Assembly: GCA_016721735.1 (NCBI GenBank)
Contig: JADKHM010000019.1
Span: 186,001-250,000, forward strand
Source of the DNA: Flavobacterium sp.
GTDB lineage: Bacteria > Bacteroidota > Bacteroidia > Flavobacteriales > Flavobacteriaceae
Direction of reading: 5' to 3'
DNA length: 64,000 nucleotides
Below the pieces are notes generated by a model. The model saw nothing but the letters and a program-made list of their open reading frames with translations. It had not been told where the DNA came from and made no database searches. The translations under genes and the position numbers were made by a program. Shown piece after piece: positions 7,541 through 15,436 of this stretch (position 1 is its first letter; every line of letters begins with the position of its first letter).

Positions 7541-8911
7541 ATGAGAAATATACTAATTATTGGCGCCGGACGCTCGGCTTCTTCGTTAATTCAATATCTT
7601 TTGAACAAATCCGAAGTAGAACAATTACATCTCACCATCGGCGATTTATCAAAGGAACTCGCACAACGAAAAACCAATAATCATAAGAATGCCACAGCCA
7701 TTGCTTTGGATATTTTTGACGCAACGCAACGCCAAACCGAAATTCAAAAAGCAGATATTGTGATCTCCATGTTGCCCGCTCATTTGCATATAGAAGTCGC
7801 CAAAGACTGCATTACCTATAAAAAACACATGGTCACAGCTTCTTATGTCAGCGATGCGATGCAAGCACTCGACGCTCAAGCCAAAGCCAACAACCTCATC
7901 TTTATGAATGAAATCGGGCTGGATCCTGGTATCGATCACATGAGCGCGATGAAAGTCATCGATGAAATCAGAGACCAAGGCGGAAAAATGATCCTGTTCG
8001 AATCGTTTTGCGGAGGCTTAGTTGCGCCAGAATCCGATAATAATCTGTGGAACTACAAATTTACTTGGGCTCCGAGAAATGTAGTGTTGGCAGGTCAAGG
8101 TGGCGCCGCGAAATTCATCCAAGAAGGCACCTACAAATATATTCCCTATCACAAATTATTTCGGAGAACCGAATTTCTGGAAGTGGAAGGTTACGGCCGA
8201 TTTGAAGCCTATGCCAACCGCGATTCCTTAAAATACCGCAGCGTATACGGTTTAGACGATGCGCTAACTTTATATAGAGGAACCATTCGTCGCGTTGGTT
8301 TTTCAAAAGCATGGAATATGTTCGTGCAATTGGGTATGACCGACGACAGTTACCAAATCGACAATTCTGAAACGATTAGTTATCGCGAGTTTATCAACCT
8401 GTTCTTGCCCTATCATCCGACCGATTCTGTCGAAATCAAATTGCGTTTGCAACTGGGCATCGAACAAGATGATATCATGTGGGACAAGCTATTGGAGCTC
8501 GATTTGTTTAATCCGAACAAAATCGTTGGACTCAAAAATGCGTCACCCGCACAAATCCTAGAGAAAATCCTAAGCGACAAATGGACGCTCGAGGAACACG
8601 ACAAAGACATGATTGTGATGTACCATAAATTCGGCTACGAAATCAACGGCATCCAAAAACAAATCGATTCAAAAATGGTCTGCATCGGCGACGACCAAAC
8701 TTATACCGCGATGGCAAAAACCGTTGGACTTCCGGTCGCGATGGCAACACTTCAAATCCTAAACGGCAAAATCAAAACCCCTGGCGTACAATTGCCGATC
8801 AATAAGGAAGTTTACTTGCCTATTCTGGAGGAACTCGAACAATACGGCGTTATATTCAACGAAAAACAAATGGATTATCTCGGCTATAATCCCGATCGCG
8901 TAAAGCATTAA
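7541..8911 (+). CDS. Saccharopine dehydrogenase family protein
   Basis: A 456-residue NAD(P)-dependent enzyme. The Rossmann fingerprint ILIIGAGRSASS (residues 4-15) opens the protein, and DIVISMLPAHLH (about 70) and FMNEIGLDPGIDHMSA (about 120-135) are typical of the glutamate-forming saccharopine dehydrogenase, which oxidises saccharopine to glutamate and aminoadipate semialdehyde. In flavobacteria it belongs to lysine degradation (family knowledge). The length is normal. The start at 7541 is chosen over the GTG at 7487 because a promoter box lies between them. An Lrp/AsnC-type regulator is encoded about 320 bases downstream on the same strand; Lrp-type proteins often control amino-acid catabolic genes, so a regulatory link is plausible but inferred. 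Confidence 0.85.
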   Translation: MRNILIIGAGRSASSLIQYLLNKSEVEQLHLTIGDLSKELAQRKTNNHKNATAIALDIFDATQRQTEIQKADIVISMLPAHLHIEVAKDCITYKKHMVTASYVSDAMQALDAQAKANNLIFMNEIGLDPGIDHMSAMKVIDEIRDQGGKMILFESFCGGLVAPESDNNLWNYKFTWAPRNVVLAGQGGAAKFIQEGTYKYIPYHKLFRRTEFLEVEGYGRFEAYANRDSLKYRSVYGLDDALTLYRGTIRRVGFSKAWNMFVQLGMTDDSYQIDNSETISYREFINLFLPYHPTDSVEIKLRLQLGIEQDDIMWDKLLELDLFNPNKIVGLKNASPAQILEKILSDKWTLEEHDKDMIVMYHKFGYEINGIQKQIDSKMVCIGDDQTYTAMAKTVGLPVAMATLQILNGKIKTPGVQLPINKEVYLPILEELEQYGVIFNEKQMDYLGYNPDRVKH

Positions 8912-8915
8912 GATT

Positions 8916-8999
8916 TTTAGGAGCCGGGAACCTGCTGTTCGCTATATCTTTTGCGCCGAAAAAACGTCGCAAAAGGATGTCGCTTCCATCAGGGCTACG
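8916..8999 (-). repeat. Structured intergenic element, copy B (reverse orientation)
   Basis: On the minus strand it reads TAGCCCTGATGGAAGCGACA, then TCCTTTT, a short GC-rich central stem (GCGACG...CGGCGC), AAAAGATATAGCG and CGGCTCCTAAA. It lies right after the saccharopine dehydrogenase stop codon and is the most compact of the four copies. Confidence 0.6.
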
Positions 9000-9017
9000 G
9001 TTTCTGACTAATCAAAA

Positions 9018-9050
9018 CAAATTCGTGCCAATTTGTGCAATTCGTGTTTA
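9018..9050. repeat. Short direct repeats, unit AATTCGTGC
   Basis: Three successive near-copies (AATTCGTGCC, AATTTGTGC, AATTCGTGT) precede the promoter of the Lrp region. A related stretch, ATTCGTGCAATTTTGT, lies at about 11214-11229 next to the octamer array after leuS. Confidence 0.45.
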
Positions 9051-9088
9051 TTTTACACACTTTCACTTTCATTCTAAAATCAAAATCG

Positions 9089-9096
9089 TATTTTTG
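9089..9096 (+). promoter_or_regulatory. -7 box for the Lrp leader ORF and Lrp gene
   Basis: TATTTTTG matches TAnnTTTG exactly and lies 18 bases before the ATG at 9114, the usual spacing. The Lrp gene proper starts only at 9233, so the transcript should begin with the short leader frame. No TTG is seen at the -33 position. Confidence 0.45.
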
Positions 9097-9113
9097 GTTT
9101 TAAATCTCTAGCC

Positions 9114-9236
9114 ATGAAAATCAATTCGCTTCAAATCGAAATCGATGATTTGAAATTAAAAGGTGCAAGCCCAGTGGGCTTGAGGTACACAAGCTTTAGC
9201 TTGTTTTACAGTTTTTTAAACAACGAAATGCCATGA
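9114..9236 (+). CDS. Short leader ORF, duplicate of the Lrp N-terminus
   Basis: A 40-codon frame that begins MKINSLQIEIDD, almost the same as the start of the following regulator (MKINQLQIEIDG), and then departs into an unrelated sequence that contains two hairpins. Its TGA overlaps the regulator's ATG (ATGA), so translation could be coupled. At the DNA level the two copies differ at nearly every synonymous position over the first 11 codons, so this is not a fresh duplication. It may be the original gene start cut off by an insertion, or a functional leader peptide. Which is correct cannot be decided from the sequence. Confidence 0.4.
   Translation: MKINSLQIEIDDLKLKGASPVGLRYTSFSLFYSFLNNEMP
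9166..9204. repeat. Two tandem hairpins inside the Lrp leader
   Basis: CAAGCCC (9166-9172) pairs with GGGCTTG (9176-9182) around a 3-base loop, and ACAAGCT (9189-9195) pairs with AGCTTGT (9198-9204). The pair sits in the segment between the duplicated N-termini and would fold in the transcript just ahead of the Lrp start. Confidence 0.6.
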
Positions 9237-9766
9237 AGATAAACCAGCTACAAATAGAGATAGACGGCATAGACAAAGAAATACTTCGTGACCTGATGAA
9301 CGATGCGCGTAAACCCATTCTGCAAATCGCCAATAAAATCGGAATTTCTGGCGCTGCCATTCACCAAAGACTTCGAAAATTAGAACAGGCCGGCGTGATT
9401 TCAGGCTCTAAATTCACCATCAACACAAAAGTTTTGGGATATAGCACCATGGCTTTTGTCGGCGTTTATTTAGATAAAGCCGCTCGAAATTCTGAAGCGG
9501 TGCGTGAACTAAAAAAAATTCCAGAAGTTCTAGAATGCCATTATACCACAGGGAATTGGTCGATACTCATCAAAATTATTTGCCGTGACAACGAACATTT
9601 GATGCAATTGCTCAATACCAAAATCCAAGCAATTGAAGGCGTTTCGAGAACGGAAACGTTTATTTCTTTAGATCAGCAGATTGATCGGCAATACAGCTTT
9701 AAAATTCCAATAAAAAAATTCCAAATTCCAATTAATGACATTAGAATTTGGATTTTTAAATATTGA
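9233..9766 (+). CDS. Lrp/AsnC family transcriptional regulator
   Basis: A 177-residue DNA-binding regulator. Residues 10-60 form the winged helix-turn-helix, with QIANKIGISGAAIHQRLRKL (31-50) covering the recognition helix; VGVYLDKAARNSEAV to LECHYTTGNWSILIKI (about 76-115) is the ligand-binding RAM domain. Lrp-type proteins sense amino acids and assemble as octamers. The family usually ends soon after the motif SLDQQIDRQ; here the frame continues for about 24 residues (YSFKIPIKKFQIPI and on) that are encoded by an AATTCCA heptamer array, so the tail is probably an add-on without ancestral function. The start codon overlaps the leader frame. The neighbouring saccharopine dehydrogenase is a plausible target. 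Confidence 0.85.
   Translation: MKINQLQIEIDGIDKEILRDLMNDARKPILQIANKIGISGAAIHQRLRKLEQAGVISGSKFTINTKVLGYSTMAFVGVYLDKAARNSEAVRELKKIPEVLECHYTTGNWSILIKIICRDNEHLMQLLNTKIQAIEGVSRTETFISLDQQIDRQYSFKIPIKKFQIPINDIRIWIFKY
9703..9760. repeat. AATTCCA heptamer array with inverted arm, at the Lrp 3' end
   Basis: Units ATTCCAA repeat at 7-base spacing on the left, and the complementary arm GAATTTGGA (9744-9752) pairs with TCCAAATTC (9720-9728). T5 follows, so the hairpin may also terminate the Lrp transcript. The array lies inside the reading frame and supplies its last codons. Sister arrays are at 10403-10442 and 43524-43576. Confidence 0.65.
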
Positions 9767-9820
9767 TTATTAATCCTTTATAGTTGGATCAGTAGACCGA
9801 TAGACAAATCCATTTGTAGT

Positions 9821-10306
9821 TTAAAAAATAAAGTGAATCAGCCACATGACCATGCTGTAAGCGCTCCACGCAATTCCAACAATTAAGATAAAAAGTATAA
9901 GTAACACAGGCATGACTACTTTCCAAGCGCCACCTTGATGCCTGCCCTCTAAATAATGTTCATGTACGAGTTTCATATTGCGCTCGTTCGCTTTAAAAGC
10001 CAAGTCAAAAATATCTCCGAGAATCGGAATCGATCCAATGATGGCATCAATCAAAATATTGAACGAAATTCTGGCAATCACAAATCCACTAGCGCCATTG
10101 CTTGCTAAGACCAGAATTATGTAACCAGAAACCAAGAACCCTACAAAATCCCCAACGCCGGGCACAAGTCCAATCAAAGCATCTAACCCGAATCGGATCT
10201 TAGTACTCGGAATTTGAAATTGAGAATCCATCAATTTTGCCAAGGAATCCAAGTTTCTTACGACTTTATGTTGCTTTGTTTTCGGTTCCATATTTTTAAA
10301 GTCCAT
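9821..10306 (-). CDS. DUF4112 domain-containing membrane protein
   Basis: A 161-residue membrane protein. RNLDSLAKLMDSQFQIPST, then RFGLDALIGLVPGVGDFVG (about 38-56) and IGSIPILGDIFDLAFKANERN (about 92-112), are the DUF4112 signature, with two GxGD/LGD turns between hydrophobic stretches. A final membrane helix spans about 128-155. The function is unknown. Start choice is between ATG at 10306 and an in-frame ATG at 10291 (MEPKTKQHK); the upstream one is kept. It converges on the Lrp gene and is followed upstream by the protease gene, on the same strand but behind a terminator hairpin. Confidence 0.82.
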   Translation of the reverse strand: MDFKNMEPKTKQHKVVRNLDSLAKLMDSQFQIPSTKIRFGLDALIGLVPGVGDFVGFLVSGYIILVLASNGASGFVIARISFNILIDAIIGSIPILGDIFDLAFKANERNMKLVHEHYLEGRHQGGAWKVVMPVLLILFILIVGIAWSAYSMVMWLIHFIF

Positions 10307-10398
10307 CCATCATTCTATTTTGAAGCTAAAATTAGAGCTTGCCTCCCGAATTGTATTTCCAAATTGTCAAAAATTACAATATGTTTATTGTTTGAAGA

Positions 10399-10444
10399 AA
10401 AAAATCCCAAACTCCAATGACAAACAAATGGAATTTGGGATTTT
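10399..10444 (-). terminator. Heptamer-type hairpin acting as terminator of the YugP-like gene
   Basis: Arms AATCCCAAACTCCA (10403-10416) and TGGAATTTGGGATT (10429-10442) are built from two 7-base units each. On the minus strand the stem is followed by a T-rich run, 20 bases after the end of the protease gene, so this member of the AATTCCA array family seems to double as a terminator. Confidence 0.65.
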
Positions 10445-10463
10445 AAACATAGGTGTTTCGAAC

Positions 10464-11135
10464 TTACCTTCTATTCATATAAATCATTACATAATACAAC
10501 AAAGTCGCAATCGAACCAATGGCAGCAACGACATATGTTCTAGCCGCCCATTTCAAGGCATCTTTCGCGCCATCATGTTCTTCGCGATTCAACATTTGTT
10601 TGTTTTCTAACCATGCTAAAGCTCTGTTGCTTGCGTCATACTCTACTGGCAAAGTGATAATCGAAAATAAAGTTGTTGCGGCAAACAATACAATTCCCAC
10701 TAACAATAACTGAGGAAAAGTACGAACCATCAAGATCCCAGCAATCAATACCCATTGAATATAACTTGACGCCACACTCACCACCGGAACCAATTTCGAA
10801 CGCATTTCCAACCAACTATACGCCGTAGCATGTTGCACCGCGTGGCCACATTCGTGAGCAGCAACCGCAGCAGCGGCAGCATTTCTTTGGTTATATACTG
10901 CTTCACTCAAATTGACTGTTTTGTCTGCGGGATTGTAATGGTCTGTCAATTGACCTTCAACAGAGATAACTTGAACATCTGTAATGCCATGATCAGCCAA
11001 CATTCTTTCGGCGATTTCTTTACCTGACATGCCGTTTTGCAATTGCAATTTCGAGTATAATTCGAATTTGTTTTTCAGTCGATTGCTCACCAACCAACTC
11101 ACCAACATCAGTAAACCTGCTAAAATCAAATACAT
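10464..11135 (-). CDS. Membrane-anchored zinc metallopeptidase, YugP family
   Basis: A 223-residue inner-membrane protease. Helix 1 (residues 2-17) is followed by a soluble part with the zinc motif HECGH (94-98) in AVAAHECGHAVQHA, and by two or three further membrane helices (about 118-140, 142-160, 200-218). This arrangement and length match the YugP/DUF2265 family, whose substrates are unknown. The sequence NPADKTVNLSEAVYNQRN before the zinc site is conserved in the family. The ATG at 11135 begins the first helix directly. It lies downstream of leuS on the same strand, separated by a strong octamer-array hairpin. Confidence 0.88.
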   Translation of the reverse strand: MYLILAGLLMLVSWLVSNRLKNKFELYSKLQLQNGMSGKEIAERMLADHGITDVQVISVEGQLTDHYNPADKTVNLSEAVYNQRNAAAAAVAAHECGHAVQHATAYSWLEMRSKLVPVVSVASSYIQWVLIAGILMVRTFPQLLLVGIVLFAATTLFSIITLPVEYDASNRALAWLENKQMLNREEHDGAKDALKWAARTYVVAAIGSIATLLYYVMIYMNRR

Positions 11136-11236
11136 AATTTTTGTTTTTTAGTTTTAAAATTTAAAAGTACAAATTGCCTGTCAATTTACAAGCCAATTTG
11201 CTTTGCGTTAACATTCGTGCAATTTTGTCATGAAAC

Positions 11237-11301
11237 CTTGGCGTCTTTGCGTCTTTGCGAGAGATCAAGATTGGCTCGCAAAGGCGCAGAGGCGCAAAGC
11301 A
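11237..11301. repeat. Octamer array palindrome after leuS
   Basis: Left arm: CTTGGCGT, CTTTGCGT, CTTTGCGA, each 8 bases (11237-11260). Right arm: CTCGCAAA, GGCGCAGA, GGCGCAAA (11275-11298). The arms are complementary apart from a few mismatches and enclose a 14-base loop. The array ends 3 bases before the leuS stop codon. The right arm recurs at 14222-14248 on the other side of leuS with two differences over 26 bases. Confidence 0.75.
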
Positions 11302-12493
11302 TATTATCCAACGAGGTTGATAATCTTTCCGGGAACGATGATTACTTTATTTGGTGTTCGTCCTTCCAATTGTTTGATGGTACGCTCGTCTTTCATGACA
11401 ATTTCTTCAATTTGTGCTGCGGTCAAATCGAGTGGTAACTCCAAGGTAAATCGCATTTTTCCATTAAAAGAAACTGGATATTCTTTGCTGCTTTCTACCA
11501 AATGTTTGGCATCAAATTCTGGAAAAGCCACAGTTGAAACCGAACCTGAATTTCCTAATTGACTCCACAATTCTTCCGCGATATGCGGTGCATAAGGTGA
11601 AATCAAAACCGCTAATGGTTCGAGTATCGCACGCTCATGACAATTTTGCGTCGACAATTCATTGACGCAAATCATAAACTGACTCACCGAGGTATTGAAC
11701 GAAAAGTTGGTGATGTCCTCTCCTACTTTTTTAATCGTTTTATGCAGTGTTTTCAAACTGTCTTTAGAAGGTTCGCTGTTAGTCACAATCAAACCATTGT
11801 CATCAAAATACAAACGCCACAATTTTTTGAGGAATCCGAAAACGCCTGTAATTCCGGCGGTATTCCAAGGCTTAGCTTGCTCTAGTGGACCGAGGAACAT
11901 TTCGTATAATCTTAAAGTATCGGCGCCGTATTCGTTGCAAATGTCATCGGGATTGACCACGTTGTATTTCGATTTGGACATTTTTTCGACTTCACGCCCG
12001 ACGATATATTTGCCATTTTCTAAAACAAACTCGGCGTCTTTGTAGTCAGAATAAAGAGGATGTGATTTGAATTTTTCGATATCTAATTCATTAGTCATAT
12101 CATTGATCACGGTTAAATCAACGTGGATTGGGTGAACAACCTCATTTTGAACCATTCCTTTTGAATATAACTTTTTGGAATCTTCGCTGCGATATACAAA
12201 CGCACTCATCCCCAAAATCATTCCCTGATTGATTAACTTCTTAAACGGTTCCTCCGTTGGCGCAAATCCTTTGTCTTTGAGAAATTTATTCCAGAAACGT
12301 GAATACAACAAATGCCCTGTCGCATGTTCGCTTCCGCCGATATACAAATCTACATTCTGCCAATAATCCAAAGCTTCTTTGCTCGCAAATTCGGTTTCAT
12401 TGTGTGCATCCATATAACGCATCCAGTACCAGGAACTTCCTGCCCAACCTGGCATCGTATTGAGTTCAAGTGGAAAAACTTTTATATTGTCAA

Positions 12494-12520
12494 TCAACTC
12501 ACAACTAACAACCGACAACT
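12494..12520. repeat. In-frame heptamer array in leuS (catalytic part)
   Basis: On the plus strand the units CTCACAA, CTAACAA, CCGACAA follow each other at 7-base spacing. On the coding strand they give QLSVVSCELID between AWDVE and NIKVFPLELN. The surrounding sequence is highly conserved in LeuS, so this stretch looks inserted or overwritten. Confidence 0.5.
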
Positions 12521-13261
12521 GCTCTACATCCCAAGCCCAAGTCGTTGCATTTCCTAAAGGCGGTTGCCCGTCTTCGGTTGGTAAATATTTTTCAACTTCT
12601 GGCAATACGATTGGCAAGTGTTTCGCATCGATCATTTGTGGCAAACCATTGACGTAATATACTGGGAAAGGTTCGCCCCAATAGCGCTGTCTCGAGAACA
12701 CGGCGTCGCGCAAACGGTAATTGGTTTTGCCTTTGCCTTGGTTTATTTTTTCGAGTTCAATGATGACTTTTTTGGTTGCTTCTTTGTAATTGAGTCCATT
12801 TAAGAAATCGGAATTAGTTAGAGTGAATCCTGTCTTTCGAACCAAAAGCTTCCTGAGGAAAAAGGTCGGAATCTAACACGAAGATATTTTTGATAGCTGG
12901 CATCCCATTTTCTCCTTTGAAGAAATTGGCAAAAGCATAATCGCGCTCGTCGCCACAAGGAACCGCCATCACTGCACCAGTTCCGTAACCTGCTAATACG
13001 TAATCACCAATCCAAACTGGAATGGGCTCTTTGGTAAACGGATGTTCGGCATACGCTCCGGTGAAAACCCCAGAAATTGTTTTGACATCTGCCATTCGTT
13101 CACGTTCGGAACGTTTGGCTGTTTTTTCTATATAAGCGGCAACAGCATCTTTTTGTTCGGCTGTTGTGATTTGGGCGACCAATTCATGCTCGGGCGCTAA
13201 CGTCATAAAGGTAACTCCAAATATGGTATCAGGTCGCGTGGTGAAAACTTCGATAGCTCCA

Positions 13262-13294
13262 GGTTGTGGGTTGTAGGTTGTAGGTTGTAGGTTG
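13262..13294. repeat. In-frame heptamer array in leuS (editing domain)
   Basis: GGTTGTG followed by three GGTTGTA units and GGTTGAA, spaced by exactly 7 bases. Three units make 21 bases, hence 7 codons, and the coding strand gives NLQPTTYNPQPG between GAMVTF and AIEVFTTRPDTIFG. Arrays of this base composition are otherwise intergenic in this window. Confidence 0.6.
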
Positions 13295-14173
13295 AAAGTT
13301 ACCATGGCTCCCACTGATTTTCCTATCCAGTTGCGTTGGCTTTCTTTGATGCTTTCGCTCCAATCGATGGTGTCTAGACCTTGCAACAAACGTTCTGCAT
13401 AAGCGGAAATGCGCATGCTCCATTGGGTCATTTTTTTACGAATAACGGGATGCCCGCCGCGTTCTGACACGCCATTGACAATTTCGTCGTTGGCGAGGAC
13501 AGTTCCTAGCGCTGGACACCAATTGACTTCGGTTTCAGCCAAATAAGTCAAACGGTATTGTAATAATATTTTTTGTTGCTGTTCTGATGAAAACGCGTTC
13601 CATGTTGCTGCTGAAAATGCTTCGATGTTGTCGTCGCAAACTGCATTGACGTTGGCGTTTCCGTTTTGTTCGAATTCGGTGATTAGTGTCGAAATATCTT
13701 CGGCTTTATCGGACGTTTTGTTATACCAGGAATTGAACAATTGAATGAAAATCCATTGGGTGTGTTTGTAATAGTCGGCGTTGGACGTTCGCACTTCTCT
13801 ACTCCAATCGAAGGAAAAACCAATTTTATCCAGTTGTTCACGGTAACGCGCGATATTTTCTTTGGTGGTTTTATCCGGATGTTGTCCTGTTTGGATGGCA
13901 TATTGTTCTGCTGGCAAACCAAAACTGTCGTAGCCTTGCGGATGTAATACGTTGAAACCTTGGTGGCGTTTGAAGCGTGCATAAATATCGGATGCGATAT
14001 AACCTAGCGGATGTCCGACGTGCAAACCCGCTCCGGATGGATAAGGAAACATGTCTAACACGTAATATTTAGGCTTATCCGAAGCGTTGCTGGCGGCGAA
14101 GGTTTGGTTATCGGCCCAGTATTTTTGCCATTTGGCTTCTATTTGGTTTGGATTGTATTTCATATTAAAGTGA

Positions 14174-14205
14174 CTGAGTTGCTGAGAAACTGAGTTGCTG
14201 AGTTT
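14174..14205. repeat. CTGAGTTG octamer array
   Basis: Four units at exact 8-base spacing: CTGAGTTG, CTGAGAAA, CTGAGTTG, CTGAGTTT. The array ends 10 bases from the leuS start codon on the leader side. No reverse arm is seen. Confidence 0.6.
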
Positions 14206-14221
14206 TTGTTTATACTTTTTG

Positions 14222-14248
14222 CTCGCAAAGTCGCGGAGGCGCAAAGCG
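14222..14248. repeat. GGCGCAAA octamer array upstream of leuS
   Basis: CTCGCAAA, GTCGCGGA, GGCGCAAA at 8-base spacing. It repeats the right arm of the palindrome at 11275-11300 in the same orientation, so leuS is bracketed by direct copies. Confidence 0.6.
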
Positions 14249-14310
14249 AAAGTGATGTTGTTTTGTTGGCGAATCTTGGATACTTGATGGTAGCAAAATA
14301 CGTTCAAAAA

Positions 14311-14418
14311 TTAGCCCCGATTGTAGCGGAAATCCTTTTGTGGCGGCGTTCGGCACAAAAGATTGCAGCGAAAAGCGGGACGACTGTTCTGAGGAAAACA
14401 ATTGTTGTGCTCCTAAAA
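14311..14418 (+). repeat. Structured intergenic element, copy C
   Basis: TAGCCCCGATTGTAGCGG, then AATCCTTTTGTG, a GC-rich tip, CACAAAAGATTGCAGCG, AAAAGCGGGA and GTGCTCCTAAA. The central stem pairs TTTTGTG with CACAAAA. An extra AT-rich segment separates the GCGGGA and GCTCC blocks in this copy. Confidence 0.6.
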
Positions 14419-14426
14419 ACTGAGGG

Positions 14427-14455
14427 CAAATTTACGTTTATTGTACGAAAGTCAA
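14427..14455 (-). promoter_or_regulatory. leuS promoter
   Basis: On the minus strand TTG, 18 bases, TAAATTTG: both Bacteroidota elements at standard spacing. The predicted start of transcription is near 14420, which leaves a leader of about 257 bases before the leuS ATG. Confidence 0.6.
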
Positions 14456-14524
14456 AACTTTGGTCGTTATAAACTATGATTAAAGAATTTCTTTATTATT
14501 TTTACGCCATAATTACTAACATTT

Positions 14525-15400
14525 ATGAGTTCTTCTTTCGAAAAATTTCAAAAGCGTCGGCTTATTTCTTCTTATTTTTCTGTGGTACTGAGTATGTTTT
14601 TGGTACTTTTTCTGTTGGGTATTTTAGGTTTTTTCGTGATTAATTCTAAAAAATTATCGGACGATTTTAAAGAAGAAATTGTGATGACTGTTTTCTTTAA
14701 GAACGAAGCGACAGATAGCACGATGACGGCGTTTGGACAGGAATTGAAAGTCGCAAAATTCGTCAAATCGAGTGATTATATCACGAAAGAACAAGCGGCA
14801 AAAATGCACACGGACATTATTGGCGAAGATTTTATGACCTTTTTGGGCGCGAATCCGTTGCAGAATTCCTATGATATTCATTTGAAAGCAGACTATATCG
14901 ACACCGAGAATATTCGCAAAATTGAAAGTCGATTTTTAGCCAACGACATGATTGCCGACGTTGTCTACGACAAACAATTGGTGAGTTTGGTGAATGACAA
15001 TATTAAGAAAGTGAGCATGTGGATTTTGATTATCAGTGGCATTTTGGCTTTAATTGCGGTGTTGTTGATTAACAGCTCGATGCGTTTGGCTATTTATTCG
15101 AATCGTTTTATCATCAAGACGATGCAAATGGTGGGCGCGACGAAATCGTTTATACGAAAACCGTTTATTTGGAGAAGCATTCGATTGGGCGTGATTGGCG
15201 CTGTGTTGGCGATTATTGCTTTGATTGGAACGCTGATTTATATTGATACTAGTTTCCCGAGTTTGAATATTTTAGACGATCAATTGATGGTCGCTATCGT
15301 ATTGGTAGGCGTTCTTGCTGTTGGGATTTTGATTACTTGGGTAAGCACTTTTTTTGCTACTCAGAAATACTTGAATTTAAGAACAGACGATTTGTATTAG
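14525..15400 (+). CDS. ftsX: Cell division protein FtsX (permease-like)
   Basis: A 291-residue inner-membrane protein of the FtsEX complex, which activates peptidoglycan hydrolases at the septum. Helix 1 (about 22-42) is followed by a periplasmic domain of about 110 residues, then three helices (about 165-188, 215-237, 258-280); four helices with a large first loop is the FtsX plan. KTMQMVGATKSFIRKPFIWRS between helices 2 and 3 is the cytoplasmic coupling segment. The length is usual for Bacteroidota. It starts a plus-strand run with a DUF3098 gene, uppP and truB, an order I know from other flavobacteria. Confidence 0.9.
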   Translation: MSSSFEKFQKRRLISSYFSVVLSMFLVLFLLGILGFFVINSKKLSDDFKEEIVMTVFFKNEATDSTMTAFGQELKVAKFVKSSDYITKEQAAKMHTDIIGEDFMTFLGANPLQNSYDIHLKADYIDTENIRKIESRFLANDMIADVVYDKQLVSLVNDNIKKVSMWILIISGILALIAVLLINSSMRLAIYSNRFIIKTMQMVGATKSFIRKPFIWRSIRLGVIGAVLAIIALIGTLIYIDTSFPSLNILDDQLMVAIVLVGVLAVGILITWVSTFFATQKYLNLRTDDLY

Positions 15401-15404
15401 ACTT

Positions 15405-15436
15405 TAAGACAGCAAGACTGTAAGATTTTAAGATTA
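15405..15436. repeat. TAAGANNN octamer array, ftsX-DUF3098 gap
   Basis: TAAGACAG, CAAGACTG, TAAGATTT, TAAGATTA at exact 8-base spacing fill the 35-base gap. The last unit ends on the first base of the following ATG. Only the forward arm is present; complete palindromes of the same unit occur at 15688-15774 and 18727-18815. Confidence 0.65.

Larger units (their letters stand above)
11304..14163 (-). pseudogene. leuS: Leucine--tRNA ligase, one frameshift
   Basis: Class I aminoacyl-tRNA synthetase that charges tRNA-Leu; the joined product would have about 952 residues, normal for Bacteroidota. The N-terminal part (from ATG 14163, MKYNPNQIEAKW) carries the HIGH motif as HVGH and the CP1 editing domain (TTRPDTIFG, GTGAVMAVPCGDERD). 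The C-terminal part carries KMSKS, NTMPGWAGSSWYWMRY and the anticodon-binding domain. The two halves lie in different frames and meet near 12831-12836: after GSK the sequence needs one base fewer to continue as GFTLTNSDF. As leuS is essential, a sequencing or assembly error is the likeliest cause. Two heptamer arrays are translated in frame (13262-13294 and 12494-12520). A start at 14307 is less likely because it would translate array sequence. Confidence 0.88.
14164..14524. promoter_or_regulatory. leuS-ftsX divergent region, repeat-rich
   Basis: This 361-base gap holds no gene. From left to right: four 8-base units CTGAGTTG/CTGAGAAA at 14174-14205, an octamer array at 14222-14248, structured element copy C at 14311-14418, and the leuS promoter at 14427-14455 on the minus strand. 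The leuS transcript would thus carry a leader of about 250 bases that includes the element in antisense. For ftsX only a weak TATTTTTA at 14497-14504 is seen. Confidence 0.6.

Noticed and set aside
11237..11301. tRNA or small RNA gene after leuS
   Set aside because: The strong hairpin is explained by octamer units; no cloverleaf or CCA end is present.
14164..14307. 48 extra residues at the leuS N-terminus
   Set aside because: They derive from octamer arrays in the leader; MKYNPNQIEAKW at 14163 is the known LeuS start.
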